A DNA stretch of 64,000 bases from Mesorhizobium sp. M00.F.Ca.ET.216.01.1.1 (GTDB lineage Bacteria > Pseudomonadota > Alphaproteobacteria > Rhizobiales > Rhizobiaceae). Positions 33,647-42,058 of the stretch are shown here, one piece after another (position 1 is the first letter of the stretch; every line of letters begins with the position of its first letter). The position numbers and the translations under genes are program-made. The stretch is from NCBI RefSeq assembly GCF_004010325.2, contig NZ_SADR02000032.1, positions 1 to 64,000 on the forward strand. The letters are read 5' to 3'. The notes below the pieces were generated by a model that saw nothing but the letters and a program-made list of their open reading frames with translations, had not been told where the DNA came from and did no database searches.

Positions 33647-33916
33647 ATGTCAGAAGGTATTCACACGTCGCACCCCACCATCGTGAAACGCTTGAAGCGT
33701 GCGCAGGGCCACCTCGCGGCAGTGCTGTCCATGTTCGAGGCGCACCGTCCCTGTGTTGACCTGGCGCAGCAGCTCCATGCCGTGGAAAGCGCCATCAGCA
33801 GTGCAAAGCGCGAGCTGATCCACGATCACATCGAGCATTGCCTGACCGACACCGCCGAACCGGGTGGTCGCCGCGATTCCCTGGCAGAACTCAAGCAGCT
33901 GGCGAAATACCTATGA
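33647..33916 (+). CDS. dmeR: CsoR/RcnR-family metal-sensing repressor (DmeR-type)
   Basis: 89 residues, all-helical DUF156 fold. Candidate metal ligands are Cys36 (RPCVDL), His61 and Cys65 in HDHIEHC, with His64 adjacent. Positions 36/61/65 equal the copper ligand set of CsoR, whereas RcnR uses an N-terminal His and His at the last position; His6 and His9 are also available here. Its direct overlap with a CDF exporter matches the dmeRF operon of Rhizobium leguminosarum, which answers to Ni(II) and Co(II). The metal therefore needs testing. The dyad at 33616-33638 is the likely operator. Confidence 0.85.
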   Translation: MSEGIHTSHPTIVKRLKRAQGHLAAVLSMFEAHRPCVDLAQQLHAVESAISSAKRELIHDHIEHCLTDTAEPGGRRDSLAELKQLAKYL

Positions 33917-34980
33917 GCAGTCTTGGGTTGCGCGTTCTCGACTGGTTTGGCTTCGGCTTGCACGATCATGGCGCGCACGGTCATCACCATCACCATAGCA
34001 GCGGGCCGCATGGCCATACCCACGGCGTCATCGATGCGACCATAGCGACGACCGACCGCGGCATTTGGGCCATCAAATGGTCATTCGTCATCCTGGCGAT
34101 CACGGCGGCACTGCAAATGGTCGTGGTCTTTCTCTCGGGCAGCGTGGCGCTACTCGCCGACACGATCCACAACATCGGCGATGCTACCACCGCCATTCCG
34201 CTGTGGATCGCGTTCATGCTGGCCCGGCGCAAGCCGTCGCCGACCTTCACCTACGGCCTCGGCCGGGTCGAGGACCTGGCCGGCATGGTGATCGTTCTGA
34301 TCATCCTGTTCAGCGCCGTCGTCGCCGGCTATCAGGCCATCGATCGTTTGATGAATCACCAGACGGTGACGCATCTTGGCTGGCTCACGGCGGCAGGCAT
34401 TATCGGCTTTCTCGGCAATGAGGCGGTCGCGGTATTCCGCATCCGTGTCGGCCGCGAAATCAACAGTGCGGCGCTGATCGCCGATGGCTACCACGCCCGC
34501 ACCGACGGCCTCACCAGCCTTGCCGTGGTCATCGGCGCTGCCGGCGTCTGGCTGGGTTTTCCGTTGGCTGACCCGATCGTCGGTCTGCTGATCACGATCG
34601 CCATCTTCGGCATCGTCTGGCAGTCGGCGCGCTCGGTGCTCACCCGCATGCTGGACGGGATAGAACCCGGCGTGATCGCCGAAATCGAGCATGCCGCCGC
34701 GCATGTGCCGGGAGCCCATATTGTCGACGCCAGGGCGCGCTGGATCGGTCACCAGTTGCACGCCGACATTGCCATTGCCGCAGACGAAACCTTGCCGCTC
34801 TCCGAGGCGAACAAGATCATGGCGGCAATCGAAGACGAGCTGTTCGAACACCTGCCGGCCTTGGCGGCGGCAAACGTGCGGTTTTCGACTGAGCGTGACG
34901 GGCACGATCATCCTCATGACCACGGCCACGGAGAGTTTCACGATCAGCGTCACCAGCGCGATGAGCCGGGCAATCCTTGA
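33913..34980 (+). CDS. dmeF: CDF-family Ni/Co exporter (DmeF-type)
   Basis: 355 residues with six membrane helices, the CDF core and a C-terminal cytoplasmic domain. A His-rich N-terminal segment (HDHGAHGHHHHHSSGPHGHTHG region, residues about 17-38) and a His-rich tail (HDHPHDHGHGEFH) can bind metal. The first membrane region carries the HxxxD-type site LLADTIHNIGDA and the later helix has DGYHARTDGL. It exports divalent metal in exchange for protons. It starts inside the dmeR stop (ATGA), so the two are translationally coupled. Confidence 0.9.
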   Translation: MSSLGLRVLDWFGFGLHDHGAHGHHHHHSSGPHGHTHGVIDATIATTDRGIWAIKWSFVILAITAALQMVVVFLSGSVALLADTIHNIGDATTAIPLWIAFMLARRKPSPTFTYGLGRVEDLAGMVIVLIILFSAVVAGYQAIDRLMNHQTVTHLGWLTAAGIIGFLGNEAVAVFRIRVGREINSAALIADGYHARTDGLTSLAVVIGAAGVWLGFPLADPIVGLLITIAIFGIVWQSARSVLTRMLDGIEPGVIAEIEHAAAHVPGAHIVDARARWIGHQLHADIAIAADETLPLSEANKIMAAIEDELFEHLPALAAANVRFSTERDGHDHPHDHGHGEFHDQRHQRDEPGNP

Positions 34981-35087
34981 CAGAGACCGGAGATCAAACC
35001 AGCATGAGAGCAGGGGTTTAATCGCGACGACCCCGTGAGGCGTCAGCCCAATGTTCGCGTCCAAGCTCTCTTTTTGAGGCGGACGCC

Positions 35088-36383
35088 ATGCCGTCACCCG
35101 TCACAGCCCAAAGACCGATGGATGCTTTGCACGATCCGAAGCGGAGATTTGCGCTTCTGCCTCCCGGGGCCGGCCCGGCTGCTGGTTATCTGCTGGCTTC
35201 CAGAGGATTGCGGGCGTTTGGCGACGGCCTCGTCAGTCTTCTGCTTCCCGCCTATTTGGCAGCACTCGGCTTCAGCGCTTTTGAGATCGGAAGCGTCGCC
35301 ACCGCAACGCTCGCGGGTTCGGCGGCGCTCACCTTGGCAGTCGGGTTTGTCGCGCACCATTTCTCCCGCCGCTCTCTGCTGATCGCAGCCGCCGTGCTGA
35401 TGGTCGCCACGGGAGTCGCCTTCGCGCTGGCCACGGATTTCTGGCCGCTGCTCCTGATTGCATTCGTCGGAACGTTGAACCCATCCTCTGGCGACGTAAG
35501 TGTGTTTCTGCCGTTGGAGCACGCGCAACTGGCCCATAGCGTCACGGATCGCGACCGCACTGCACTCTTTGCCCGCTACAGCCTCGTTGGTTCACTCGTT
35601 GGGGCTGTCGGGGCTTTGGCGGCCGGCGCACCCGACTTCCTCCGACAGGTTGTCGGCCTGGAGATCAAGCAGGCTCTCCAGACTGCCTTTCTGCTCTATG
35701 CTTTCCTGGGAGTGGGAGCGTTGCTCCTGTATCGGCGGCTGCCGGACGAGTCTGTTGGGGCGAGCGCAGCGCCAGCAGAGCCATTGCGCAAGTCTCGAAC
35801 TATCGTACTCACACTGGCCGCACTTTTCAGCCTTGACGCTTTTGCCGGTGGCTTCGTAGTCCAGTCGTTGTTGGCTCTGTGGCTGTACCAACGCTTTGGC
35901 CTGTCCCTTGCTACGACGGGCGCGATTTTCTTCTGCACGGGCGTACTTTCAGCCCTGTCATATTTGGTGGCTGTTCAAGTTTCAAAGCGGATCGGGTTGG
36001 TGAACACCATGGTGTTCACTCACCTCCCGTCGAGCCTTTGCTTGCTGCTCATTCCCTTTATGACGAGCCTCGGTCCAGTCATTGTACTTCTGCTGATCAG
36101 GAGCGCGTTGTCGCAGATGGACGTACCGACCCGCACCTCATACGTAATGGCGGTCGTGACGCCTGGTGAGCGCGCCGCAGCTGCGAGCGTTACCGCAGTC
36201 CCGCGAAGCCTCGCGTCGGCGGCTAGTCCAATGCTTGCCGGCTCGTTGCTTGCTGTTTCCGGTTTTGGCTGGCCGCTGCTCATCGCCGGCGCCTTGAAGA
36301 TCGTCTACGATATCCTCCTGCTTGCAATGTTTCATAAGGTGCGTCCGCCCGAGGAACGTCGGGATGAGCGCGGCTTGACTTGA
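35088..36383 (+). CDS. MFS transporter
   Basis: 431 residues, about 12 hydrophobic helices, with LLASRGLRAFGDGLVSLLLPAYL in helix 1 and an MFS loop in VGFVAHHFSRRSLL. The substrate is unknown. It lies between dmeF and the NicO gene, 34 bp from the latter, and so may take part in metal or metallophore export. GAGGCGG precedes the start. Confidence 0.85.
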   Translation: MPSPVTAQRPMDALHDPKRRFALLPPGAGPAAGYLLASRGLRAFGDGLVSLLLPAYLAALGFSAFEIGSVATATLAGSAALTLAVGFVAHHFSRRSLLIAAAVLMVATGVAFALATDFWPLLLIAFVGTLNPSSGDVSVFLPLEHAQLAHSVTDRDRTALFARYSLVGSLVGAVGALAAGAPDFLRQVVGLEIKQALQTAFLLYAFLGVGALLLYRRLPDESVGASAAPAEPLRKSRTIVLTLAALFSLDAFAGGFVVQSLLALWLYQRFGLSLATTGAIFFCTGVLSALSYLVAVQVSKRIGLVNTMVFTHLPSSLCLLLIPFMTSLGPVIVLLLIRSALSQMDVPTRTSYVMAVVTPGERAAAASVTAVPRSLASAASPMLAGSLLAVSGFGWPLLIAGALKIVYDILLLAMFHKVRPPEERRDERGLT

Positions 36384-36416
36384 TTGTCCGTTCCGAAGCC
36401 GAGCAGGGTCGCCATC

Positions 36417-37130
36417 ATGTTTCAAACGCTTATCGAGTTTCAACGCACGATCTACCTCGCGCTCGCCGAGCAGATCAAACTGCTTTCGGACGGGGGCGGC
36501 TGGCTGGCGTTCACGGCCTTCCTGCCCATGGGCGTCGTCTTTGGTGCTGCCCACGCATTGACGCCAGGACACAGCAAGGCCGTCCTGGCGACGTATCTAG
36601 CGGGTTCGGAGGTAGAGGTTTCGCGCGGCCTCCTCTTCTCTATCACACTGTCCATAACCCATGTGACGATGGCGGTGCTGATTGCCGCCCTGTCCTTGCC
36701 GCTCGTATCGCTTGCCTTGGGCAGCGTCGGACGCGCGCCGCTGCTGGAGGATATCAGCCGCGCGCTTCTCGGCCTCATCGGCCTGTGGATGGTATGGCGC
36801 GCGCTAGGCCACGGCCATCACCACAGGCACGAGGGCGAGGCCGTCGGCGTCATGGCCGGCTTGATCCCATGCCCGCTGACGCTGTTCGCGATGACTTTCG
36901 CGATATCCAGAGGCGTGCCGGCCGCGGGCATTCTGTTTGCCATCACCATGATGGTCGGCGTGGCGCTGACGCTGTCCTGCGTCGCGGTGTTGTCGATCCT
37001 GTTTCGCGAACGGCTGGTGCATTTTTTCGACAGCCGGCCAAAGCTGTTCGAAACCGCTTCCCGAACCATCGAGGGCGCCGCCGGGCTGGTGCTTGCCTGC
37101 GTTGCTGTTTTGCAGATTGCATCGGCCTGA
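36417..37130 (+). CDS. NicO-family nickel/cobalt exporter (RcnA-like)
   Basis: 237 residues with six helices. The signature FGAAHALTPGHSKAVLATYL near residue 42-60 is characteristic of the NicO/RcnA family; a short His-rich loop GHGHHHRHEG (about 138-147) follows, shorter than in RcnA. It should export Ni(II)/Co(II). The start at 36417 is preferred to one 11 codons upstream. It lies behind dmeRF and the MFS carrier, giving a second route for the same metals. Confidence 0.87.
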   Translation: MFQTLIEFQRTIYLALAEQIKLLSDGGGWLAFTAFLPMGVVFGAAHALTPGHSKAVLATYLAGSEVEVSRGLLFSITLSITHVTMAVLIAALSLPLVSLALGSVGRAPLLEDISRALLGLIGLWMVWRALGHGHHHRHEGEAVGVMAGLIPCPLTLFAMTFAISRGVPAAGILFAITMMVGVALTLSCVAVLSILFRERLVHFFDSRPKLFETASRTIEGAAGLVLACVAVLQIASA

Positions 37131-37166
37131 AGGTCGTGCGCCGCCGCAAGCCGGCATGTCGTCCCA

Positions 37167-37715
37167 TCACTCGACCTTTTGCCGGAACTTCGAATGACAG
37201 CTCGAGCAATCCTGCAGGATGAGATGCAGCAGGTGCTCCGCCGGTAGCTTGGCGGGATCGGCTTCCGCCGCCCCCGATCGCTTGCCGAGCAGGCTGCCGC
37301 CGCCCATCATCAGGCCGGATCCCATCCTCATGTCGTCGGTGATGCCGGCCGGCGCCCGCTCGGCCTTGGCGGCCAGAACGCCGGACAGCGTGCCGATGTG
37401 GCGGGCGAGAGCCTCGAATTCCGGGCGGGCGTACTCGATCTCTGGCTTGGCGCCTGAAGGCGCGCCCAATGTCGTGCTAGGAAATTCGGCGATCAGGGCA
37501 GGGCCGGTGCGAGCGCGCAGGGTCTTGGCCGCCGCCTTGAAGGCAACGACGTCATAGGCCAGCTTGCCGTCGAACATGCCGGCGATGATTTTCGCGGCTG
37601 CCGCCATTTCCTTCATCGAGGCCTGGCGTGTGGTGACGATGGCATCGCCGGCAGCTGCGGCCAACGCGGAGGTACAGGCAAGCGCCAGCATCGCGCTAGT
37701 GGCGGCTCGCTTCAC
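37167..37715 (-). CDS. Cytochrome c' (class II)
   Basis: 182 residues. Signal peptide MKRAATSAMLALACTSALAAA; the single haem motif CSSCH is near the C-terminus (LILQDCSSCHSKF), as in class II cytochromes c'. The body is helical. Periplasmic; family members bind NO and CO or carry electrons. It starts with GTG overlapping the cueR stop (GTGA), and so belongs to the copper operon, where it may protect against copper-induced nitrosative or oxidative stress; that role is inference. Confidence 0.88.
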   Translation of the reverse strand: MKRAATSAMLALACTSALAAAAGDAIVTTRQASMKEMAAAAKIIAGMFDGKLAYDVVAFKAAAKTLRARTGPALIAEFPSTTLGAPSGAKPEIEYARPEFEALARHIGTLSGVLAAKAERAPAGITDDMRMGSGLMMGGGSLLGKRSGAAEADPAKLPAEHLLHLILQDCSSCHSKFRQKVE

Positions 37716-38110
37716 TGCACCATGCCTTCTCCCGCCAGTTCGTCGATGATCGGGCAGGCCGGCCTGTCGTCGCCGTGGCAGTGCTCGACCAGATGATGCA
37801 GCAGATGACGCAATCCCATAAGTTCGGCGACCTTGCGGTCAATCTCTGCCAGCTTGGCTTCGGCAATGGCCTTGACGTCGGCGCTCTCACGCTCCTTGTC
37901 GTGATAGAGCGACAGCAGCTGGCGGCATTCGTCGACCGAAAATCCCAGGCTGCGCGAGCGCTGCAGGAAGCGCAGCCGATGGATATCGGCGACCGAATAA
38001 TCGCGATAGCCATTGTGCGTCCGCGCCGGACGCACGAGGCCGATGTCCTCGTAATAGCGGATGGTCTTGGACGGCAGGCCGGATTTCTCGGATGCGATGC
38101 CGATGTTCAT
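37712..38110 (-). CDS. cueR: Cu(I)-responsive MerR-family regulator CueR
   Basis: 132 residues. The N-terminal MerR HTH (GLPSKTIRYYEDIGLVRPAR, NGYRDYS) and the two-coordinate Cu(I) site Cys111/Cys119 in EHCHGDDRPACPI identify CueR. It activates from overlong 19-bp promoters. The ATG at 38110 has AAGGAG eight nt upstream. It lies between the multicopper oxidase and cytochrome c' genes and has a perfect CueR box 34 bp upstream of its own start. Confidence 0.93.
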   Translation of the reverse strand: MNIGIASEKSGLPSKTIRYYEDIGLVRPARTHNGYRDYSVADIHRLRFLQRSRSLGFSVDECRQLLSLYHDKERESADVKAIAEAKLAEIDRKVAELMGLRHLLHHLVEHCHGDDRPACPIIDELAGEGMVQ

Positions 38111-38143
38111 GATCGAAATCTCCTTGGTCAGAAGGGGAAGTAA

Positions 38144-38167
38144 ACCTTCCTGTCGCTGGAAGGTCAA
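38144..38167 (-). promoter_or_regulatory. CueR box and 19-bp-spaced promoter of cueR
   Basis: ACCTTCC-N7-GGAAGGT is a perfect dyad (38144-38164). It sits inside the promoter: -35 TTGACC, a 19-bp spacer and -10 TACTTC, the geometry used by MerR activators. Confidence 0.85.
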
Positions 38168-38237
38168 CCTGATATGGCAATTCTGGATATCCGCCGCAAG
38201 CGTCCGACGGGTTCGGCGCGGTTAGTGAATCCGGCAG

Positions 38238-39740
38238 CTATGCCTGTACGTCGACGATGCCCATCATGCCGAGTTGCTCGTGCTCCAGGATGTGGCAGTG
38301 ATACATGCGTGGCCCCGGCCGCTCCTGCCGCAGCAACAGCCGCACCGTCTCGCCGCGCGCCACGTTGACGGTGTCCTTCCAGGCCAGATAGGGCGCTTTC
38401 GAGACCTGGCCGTCGCGTTCGCGCTCGACCACCTGGAACTGCGTGCCATGCACGTGGAACGGATGGTCCATGTCCGCCTTGTTGACGATCTCCCACAGCT
38501 CGATCTCGCCTGCTTTCGCGACGATATCGACGCGGTTCATGTCGAAGGCGGCGCCGTTGATCAGGAAGCCCATTTCCATGTCGGTCGCGCCCATCGTCAT
38601 CGTCTCGGTGAACACGAAGCGCCGGTTGACGCTCGGGCTGTCGAGTTGCGCGATCGACCTGAGCTTTTCCGGCAGTGGCGGGACCAGCTCGGCGGGCGTC
38701 TCGGAGACATTGACCGTCAGCAGTGTCAGACCTGTATCGGCAGGGCGGCCTGCGCCCATCCAGCCGCGGTCGTAATCGAGCGTGTAAAGTGTGGCGGGGC
38801 CGGGTTTGTCGAATGACACGACCAGTTCCAGGCGCTCCGCCGGGCTGAGCAGGATGTCGTCGGCCGCCACCGGCGCCTCCAGCAGGCCGCCGTCGGTACC
38901 GATGATCGTCATCGGCGCGCCGTCGAAAGAGAGCCGCAAAAAACGTGCGTTGGTGGCATTGTAGAGCCGGAAGCGCCGCCTCGTACCAAAGGGGACCGTG
39001 AGCGCTGGATTCTTCTGTCCGTTGACCAGCACATGGTCGCCGACGCGCCCGTTCATCAGGTCGACCATAGTACTGTCGGGCATGGTGCCGTCTGCGGCGA
39101 GCCGAAGGTCGGTGAACACCAGCACGGTATCGCCATACTCGGCCGGAATGGGATCGGCCTTCGGCTTAACCAGGAACGCGCCGGCGAGGCCGCGATAAAC
39201 CTGCTCGGCCGTCTTGCCGTGCGGATGCGGATGGTACCAGTAGGAGCCGGCGCTGCCTTCGGGCAGCTCGAAGCTGTAGCTGCGCTCGCTGCCCGCCGCC
39301 ACCGGGTCCATCGGATTGCCGTCCTGGTCGGCCGGCACCGGCATGCCGTGCCAGTGGATGGTGCTCGCCTCGTGGGGAATCCGGTTGGCGAAAGTGATCT
39401 CGACGCGGTCGCCCTCGGTCGCCTCGATCAGCGGACCTGGGCTCATGCCGTTATAGCCGAGGATCGGCGTGTCGATCCCTTCCGCAAAGCGCGCTGTGGC
39501 AGGCTCGGCCGTTAGCTTCGCCTTGAGCAGACCGGGAGTGTTGGCTTCGTTGGCCAGCAACGGCAGCTCGCGCAGCGCCTCGCCTTCGGGCAGCGTGGCC
39601 GCACCCTGCGGCGCTGCGCCCATGTCATGGCCTGCGTGACCGCCCATGCCGGGCATGTTGTCCATCTTCATCTGAGCGGCGGCGCGCCGGTTCACAAGAA
39701 CGGTGGCAAGGCCAGCAGCCAGAAAACCACGTCGATGCAT
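38238..39740 (-). CDS. Periplasmic multicopper oxidase (CueO/CopA-like)
   Basis: 500 residues. Tat signal MHRRGFLAAGLATVLVNRRAAAQ, then a Met/His-rich stretch MKMDNMPGMGGHAGHDMG. Copper ligands: HWHG (129-132), HPHPHG (170-175), HPFHVHGTQF and HCHILEHEQLGMM near the C-terminus, giving all type 1, 2 and 3 sites. It oxidises Cu(I) in the periplasm. The ATG at 39740 with AGGAG upstream is preferred to the long upstream frame. Followed by cueR and cytochrome c' in the same direction; its promoter has a CueR-type layout. Confidence 0.92.
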   Translation of the reverse strand: MHRRGFLAAGLATVLVNRRAAAQMKMDNMPGMGGHAGHDMGAAPQGAATLPEGEALRELPLLANEANTPGLLKAKLTAEPATARFAEGIDTPILGYNGMSPGPLIEATEGDRVEITFANRIPHEASTIHWHGMPVPADQDGNPMDPVAAGSERSYSFELPEGSAGSYWYHPHPHGKTAEQVYRGLAGAFLVKPKADPIPAEYGDTVLVFTDLRLAADGTMPDSTMVDLMNGRVGDHVLVNGQKNPALTVPFGTRRRFRLYNATNARFLRLSFDGAPMTIIGTDGGLLEAPVAADDILLSPAERLELVVSFDKPGPATLYTLDYDRGWMGAGRPADTGLTLLTVNVSETPAELVPPLPEKLRSIAQLDSPSVNRRFVFTETMTMGATDMEMGFLINGAAFDMNRVDIVAKAGEIELWEIVNKADMDHPFHVHGTQFQVVERERDGQVSKAPYLAWKDTVNVARGETVRLLLRQERPGPRMYHCHILEHEQLGMMGIVDVQA

Positions 39741-39790
39741 CTGTTGTCTCCTGCGCCACGGTCGCACCGGCCGGAGGTGCGCCATGACGC

Positions 39791-39821
39791 TAGCTAAGGC
39801 TTCTAGTAACTGGAAGGTCAA
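39791..39821 (-). promoter_or_regulatory. CueR-type promoter of the multicopper oxidase
   Basis: On the minus strand -35 TTGACC (39816-39821), a spacer of exactly 19 bp and -10 TAGCTA (39791-39796). The spacer contains ACCTTCC-N7-AGAAGCC, a half-conserved CueR dyad. Its first half is identical to that of the cueR promoter. Confidence 0.75.
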
Positions 39822-40265
39822 GTGCTGTCCAAAATATTGGCGCAGAGTCCGGCGGCGGATCATTGCTGCGCCGGCCGCGTTCATCGGCGGCGGTTTGGTA
39901 TAACCTGCCATCTGATTGAATAGCGCAAGAGACCGCATCATGCTCGTGCAGCGCTTGGACTGCTGCTTTACGTTTCCGCACGCCGCCGTCCATCGGTATT
40001 GATGGATAGGTTAGACTTCCCGCGCGCTTGCGTGCGACCTGGTGGCTCGATCGGGGCGCGAGGCCGCCGCCTGCGCAGGCTGATGCGATGTTCATGCGCC
40101 TGGCGACCAATGGAATAGCCGCATCCTGGATCTCGGGAAGAAATCAGTTTTCAGAAGCGTTTACTGAACTGACACGCTCAAAACCTGGTGTCCGACACCC
40201 ACAGAGCAAAGCCCTCCGGCGGTGGCCTCACGGTACACCGTGCACGACGCCGAGGAGACAGAAAT
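39822..40265. other. Intergenic region before the polyketide synthase operon
   Basis: No gene is supported. Two short dyads lie near the polyketide synthase start: GGTGTC-N1-GACACC at 40187-40199 and CACGGT-N2-ACCGTG at 40229-40242. They are possible operators, but no regulator gene is next to the operon. Confidence 0.5.
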
Positions 40266-41333
40266 ATGCCCGCCAAAGCCTACATCAACCGGATCGCGAC
40301 AGCGGTTCCGGACCACGAGGTTCATCAATTCTACCTGCGTTTTGCCGCCTCCATGCTCGCCGCTGATCGTCGAAGGATTTTCGAACGCATGGCCGATCTT
40401 GCCGGCATAGAGCACCGCTATTCCTGCTTTGCACCCGCCCTCGACCCCGAAGGACCGTCTGCCGATCTTGCCGGGACCTTCGTCCGCGGCGCGTTTCCCG
40501 GAACCGCTGTGAGAATGGCGATGTTCGGCGATGCCGCACCTGTCCTGGCGCAAAAAGGCGTCGATGGACTGCAGCTCGGCGATGACGTCTCCCGCATCAC
40601 CCATCTCATCGTCACCACCTGCACCGGCTTTTCAGCGCCGGGCATCGATTTCGACCTGATTGCACGCTGCGGCCTGCCCGACAGGGTCGAACGCACGATG
40701 ATCGGCTTCATGGGTTGCTACGCCGCGATCAACGGACTCAAGCTTGCCCACCACATCGTCCGCTCCGACCCGAAGGCCAGGGTGCTCCTGGTCAATATCG
40801 AGCTTTGCACGATGCATCTGCGGGAAACCAGCGAGCTGGAAAAGCTGCTGTCGTTCTGCCTCTGGGGCGATGGCTGTGCGGCCGCGCTGATCACCGCCGA
40901 GCCGTCCGGCATCGAGCTCGATAGCTTTCACTGTATCGTTGCACAGGAGCGGCGGGATCTGATGAGCTGGAGCATTCGCGACCACGGTTTCGAAATGGTC
41001 CTTTCCGGCCAGGTCCCGGCGGCGATTTCCGAGGCGTTGCGGAAAAACCAGGACGCCATCCTCGGCGGCCGGCCGGCGGAAGCGATCGACCTTTGGGCCG
41101 TGCACCCGGGTGGACGTTCGGTGCTCGACGCCGTCGAACGTACGCTGGGACTCGCGCCCACGGCGCTGGCGCCATCGCGCGAGGTATTGCGCCGATACGG
41201 AAACATGTCGTCCGCGACCGTCATGTTCGTGATGAAAGAAATGCTGAAGGCGCCTCCAGGCCTGCTTGGCTGCGGCATGTCGTTCGGACCCGGATTGACG
41301 GCCGAAACCATGCTGTTTCGAACCGTGTCATGA
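40266..41333 (+). CDS. Type III polyketide synthase
   Basis: 355 residues of the chalcone/stilbene synthase family. Catalytic triad: Cys151 (GFMGCYAAIN), His280 (LWAVHPGG) and Asn313 (RYGNMSSAT). It condenses malonyl-CoA onto an acyl-CoA starter; bacterial relatives make alkylresorcinols, pyrones or naphthols. ATG at 40266 follows GAGGAGACAG. The stop overlaps the methyltransferase start (ATGA). The methyltransferase plus flavoprotein context resembles the srs operon for phenolic lipids in Streptomyces griseus, so an alkylresorcinol-type product is the leading guess. Confidence 0.92.
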   Translation: MPAKAYINRIATAVPDHEVHQFYLRFAASMLAADRRRIFERMADLAGIEHRYSCFAPALDPEGPSADLAGTFVRGAFPGTAVRMAMFGDAAPVLAQKGVDGLQLGDDVSRITHLIVTTCTGFSAPGIDFDLIARCGLPDRVERTMIGFMGCYAAINGLKLAHHIVRSDPKARVLLVNIELCTMHLRETSELEKLLSFCLWGDGCAAALITAEPSGIELDSFHCIVAQERRDLMSWSIRDHGFEMVLSGQVPAAISEALRKNQDAILGGRPAEAIDLWAVHPGGRSVLDAVERTLGLAPTALAPSREVLRRYGNMSSATVMFVMKEMLKAPPGLLGCGMSFGPGLTAETMLFRTVS

Positions 41334-42058
41334 GCGGCCTGGAGCACCGCCAGCTGGTGCCCGAAATCCTCGACGGACTTGCCGCCGGCGATCCGCGAGC
41401 GCTTGCCTCGCGCCGCGACCTCCGCCGCATCAATGCGCTGATGTTTCAGGCGAATGTCATGGCTTCGCTGCTCAGGAAATTCGTGCCAAAGCCGCCGCGC
41501 CGCATCCTGGAGATCGGCGCCGGCGACGGCTCCTTCATGCTCGCGGTGGCCCGGCGCATGGCCGGACAGTGGTCTGAGGTCGAGCTGGTGATGCTCGACC
41601 GGGTCGACCTCGTCACCGCGGAGTTGCGCAGTGATTTTGACAGGCTGGGGTGGACGATCGAAGGCATCACCGCCGATGTCTTCGATTGGGCGGAGGCGGC
41701 CGAGGACGAGCGCTTCGACGCGATCACCGTCAATCTGTTCCTGCATCATTTCGATGATGCGCAGCTCGTGCGGCTGTTTACGCTGATGATGCCGAAGGCC
41801 CCGTTGCTCTTGGCGACAGAGCCACTGCGGGCGAAGCTGGCGCTGACTGCTGCCCGTCTGCTGCCGGCAATCGGCGCCAACGACGTTACGCGCAACGATG
41901 CCGCCCAGAGCGTGCGCGCCGGCTTTCGCGGCAGCGAGCTTTCCGATCTCTGGCGGGCAGTGAACGGCAAGCCGATCGAGGAGCGGCGCGCCGGCCTTTT
42001 CTGCCACGTCTTCGTCGGCGCCAGCGCCAGCGCCGATACTGGTTTGATATCCCCATGA
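41330..42058 (+). CDS. Class I SAM-dependent methyltransferase
   Basis: 242 residues: SAM-binding ILEIGAGDGSFMLAVARRM near residue 61-80, and later AITVNLFLHHFDDAQ. Family and position suggest it methylates the polyketide made by the upstream enzyme. It is coupled by overlaps at both ends (ATGA with the polyketide synthase, ATGA with the flavoprotein). Confidence 0.88.
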   Translation: MSGLEHRQLVPEILDGLAAGDPRALASRRDLRRINALMFQANVMASLLRKFVPKPPRRILEIGAGDGSFMLAVARRMAGQWSEVELVMLDRVDLVTAELRSDFDRLGWTIEGITADVFDWAEAAEDERFDAITVNLFLHHFDDAQLVRLFTLMMPKAPLLLATEPLRAKLALTAARLLPAIGANDVTRNDAAQSVRAGFRGSELSDLWRAVNGKPIEERRAGLFCHVFVGASASADTGLISP

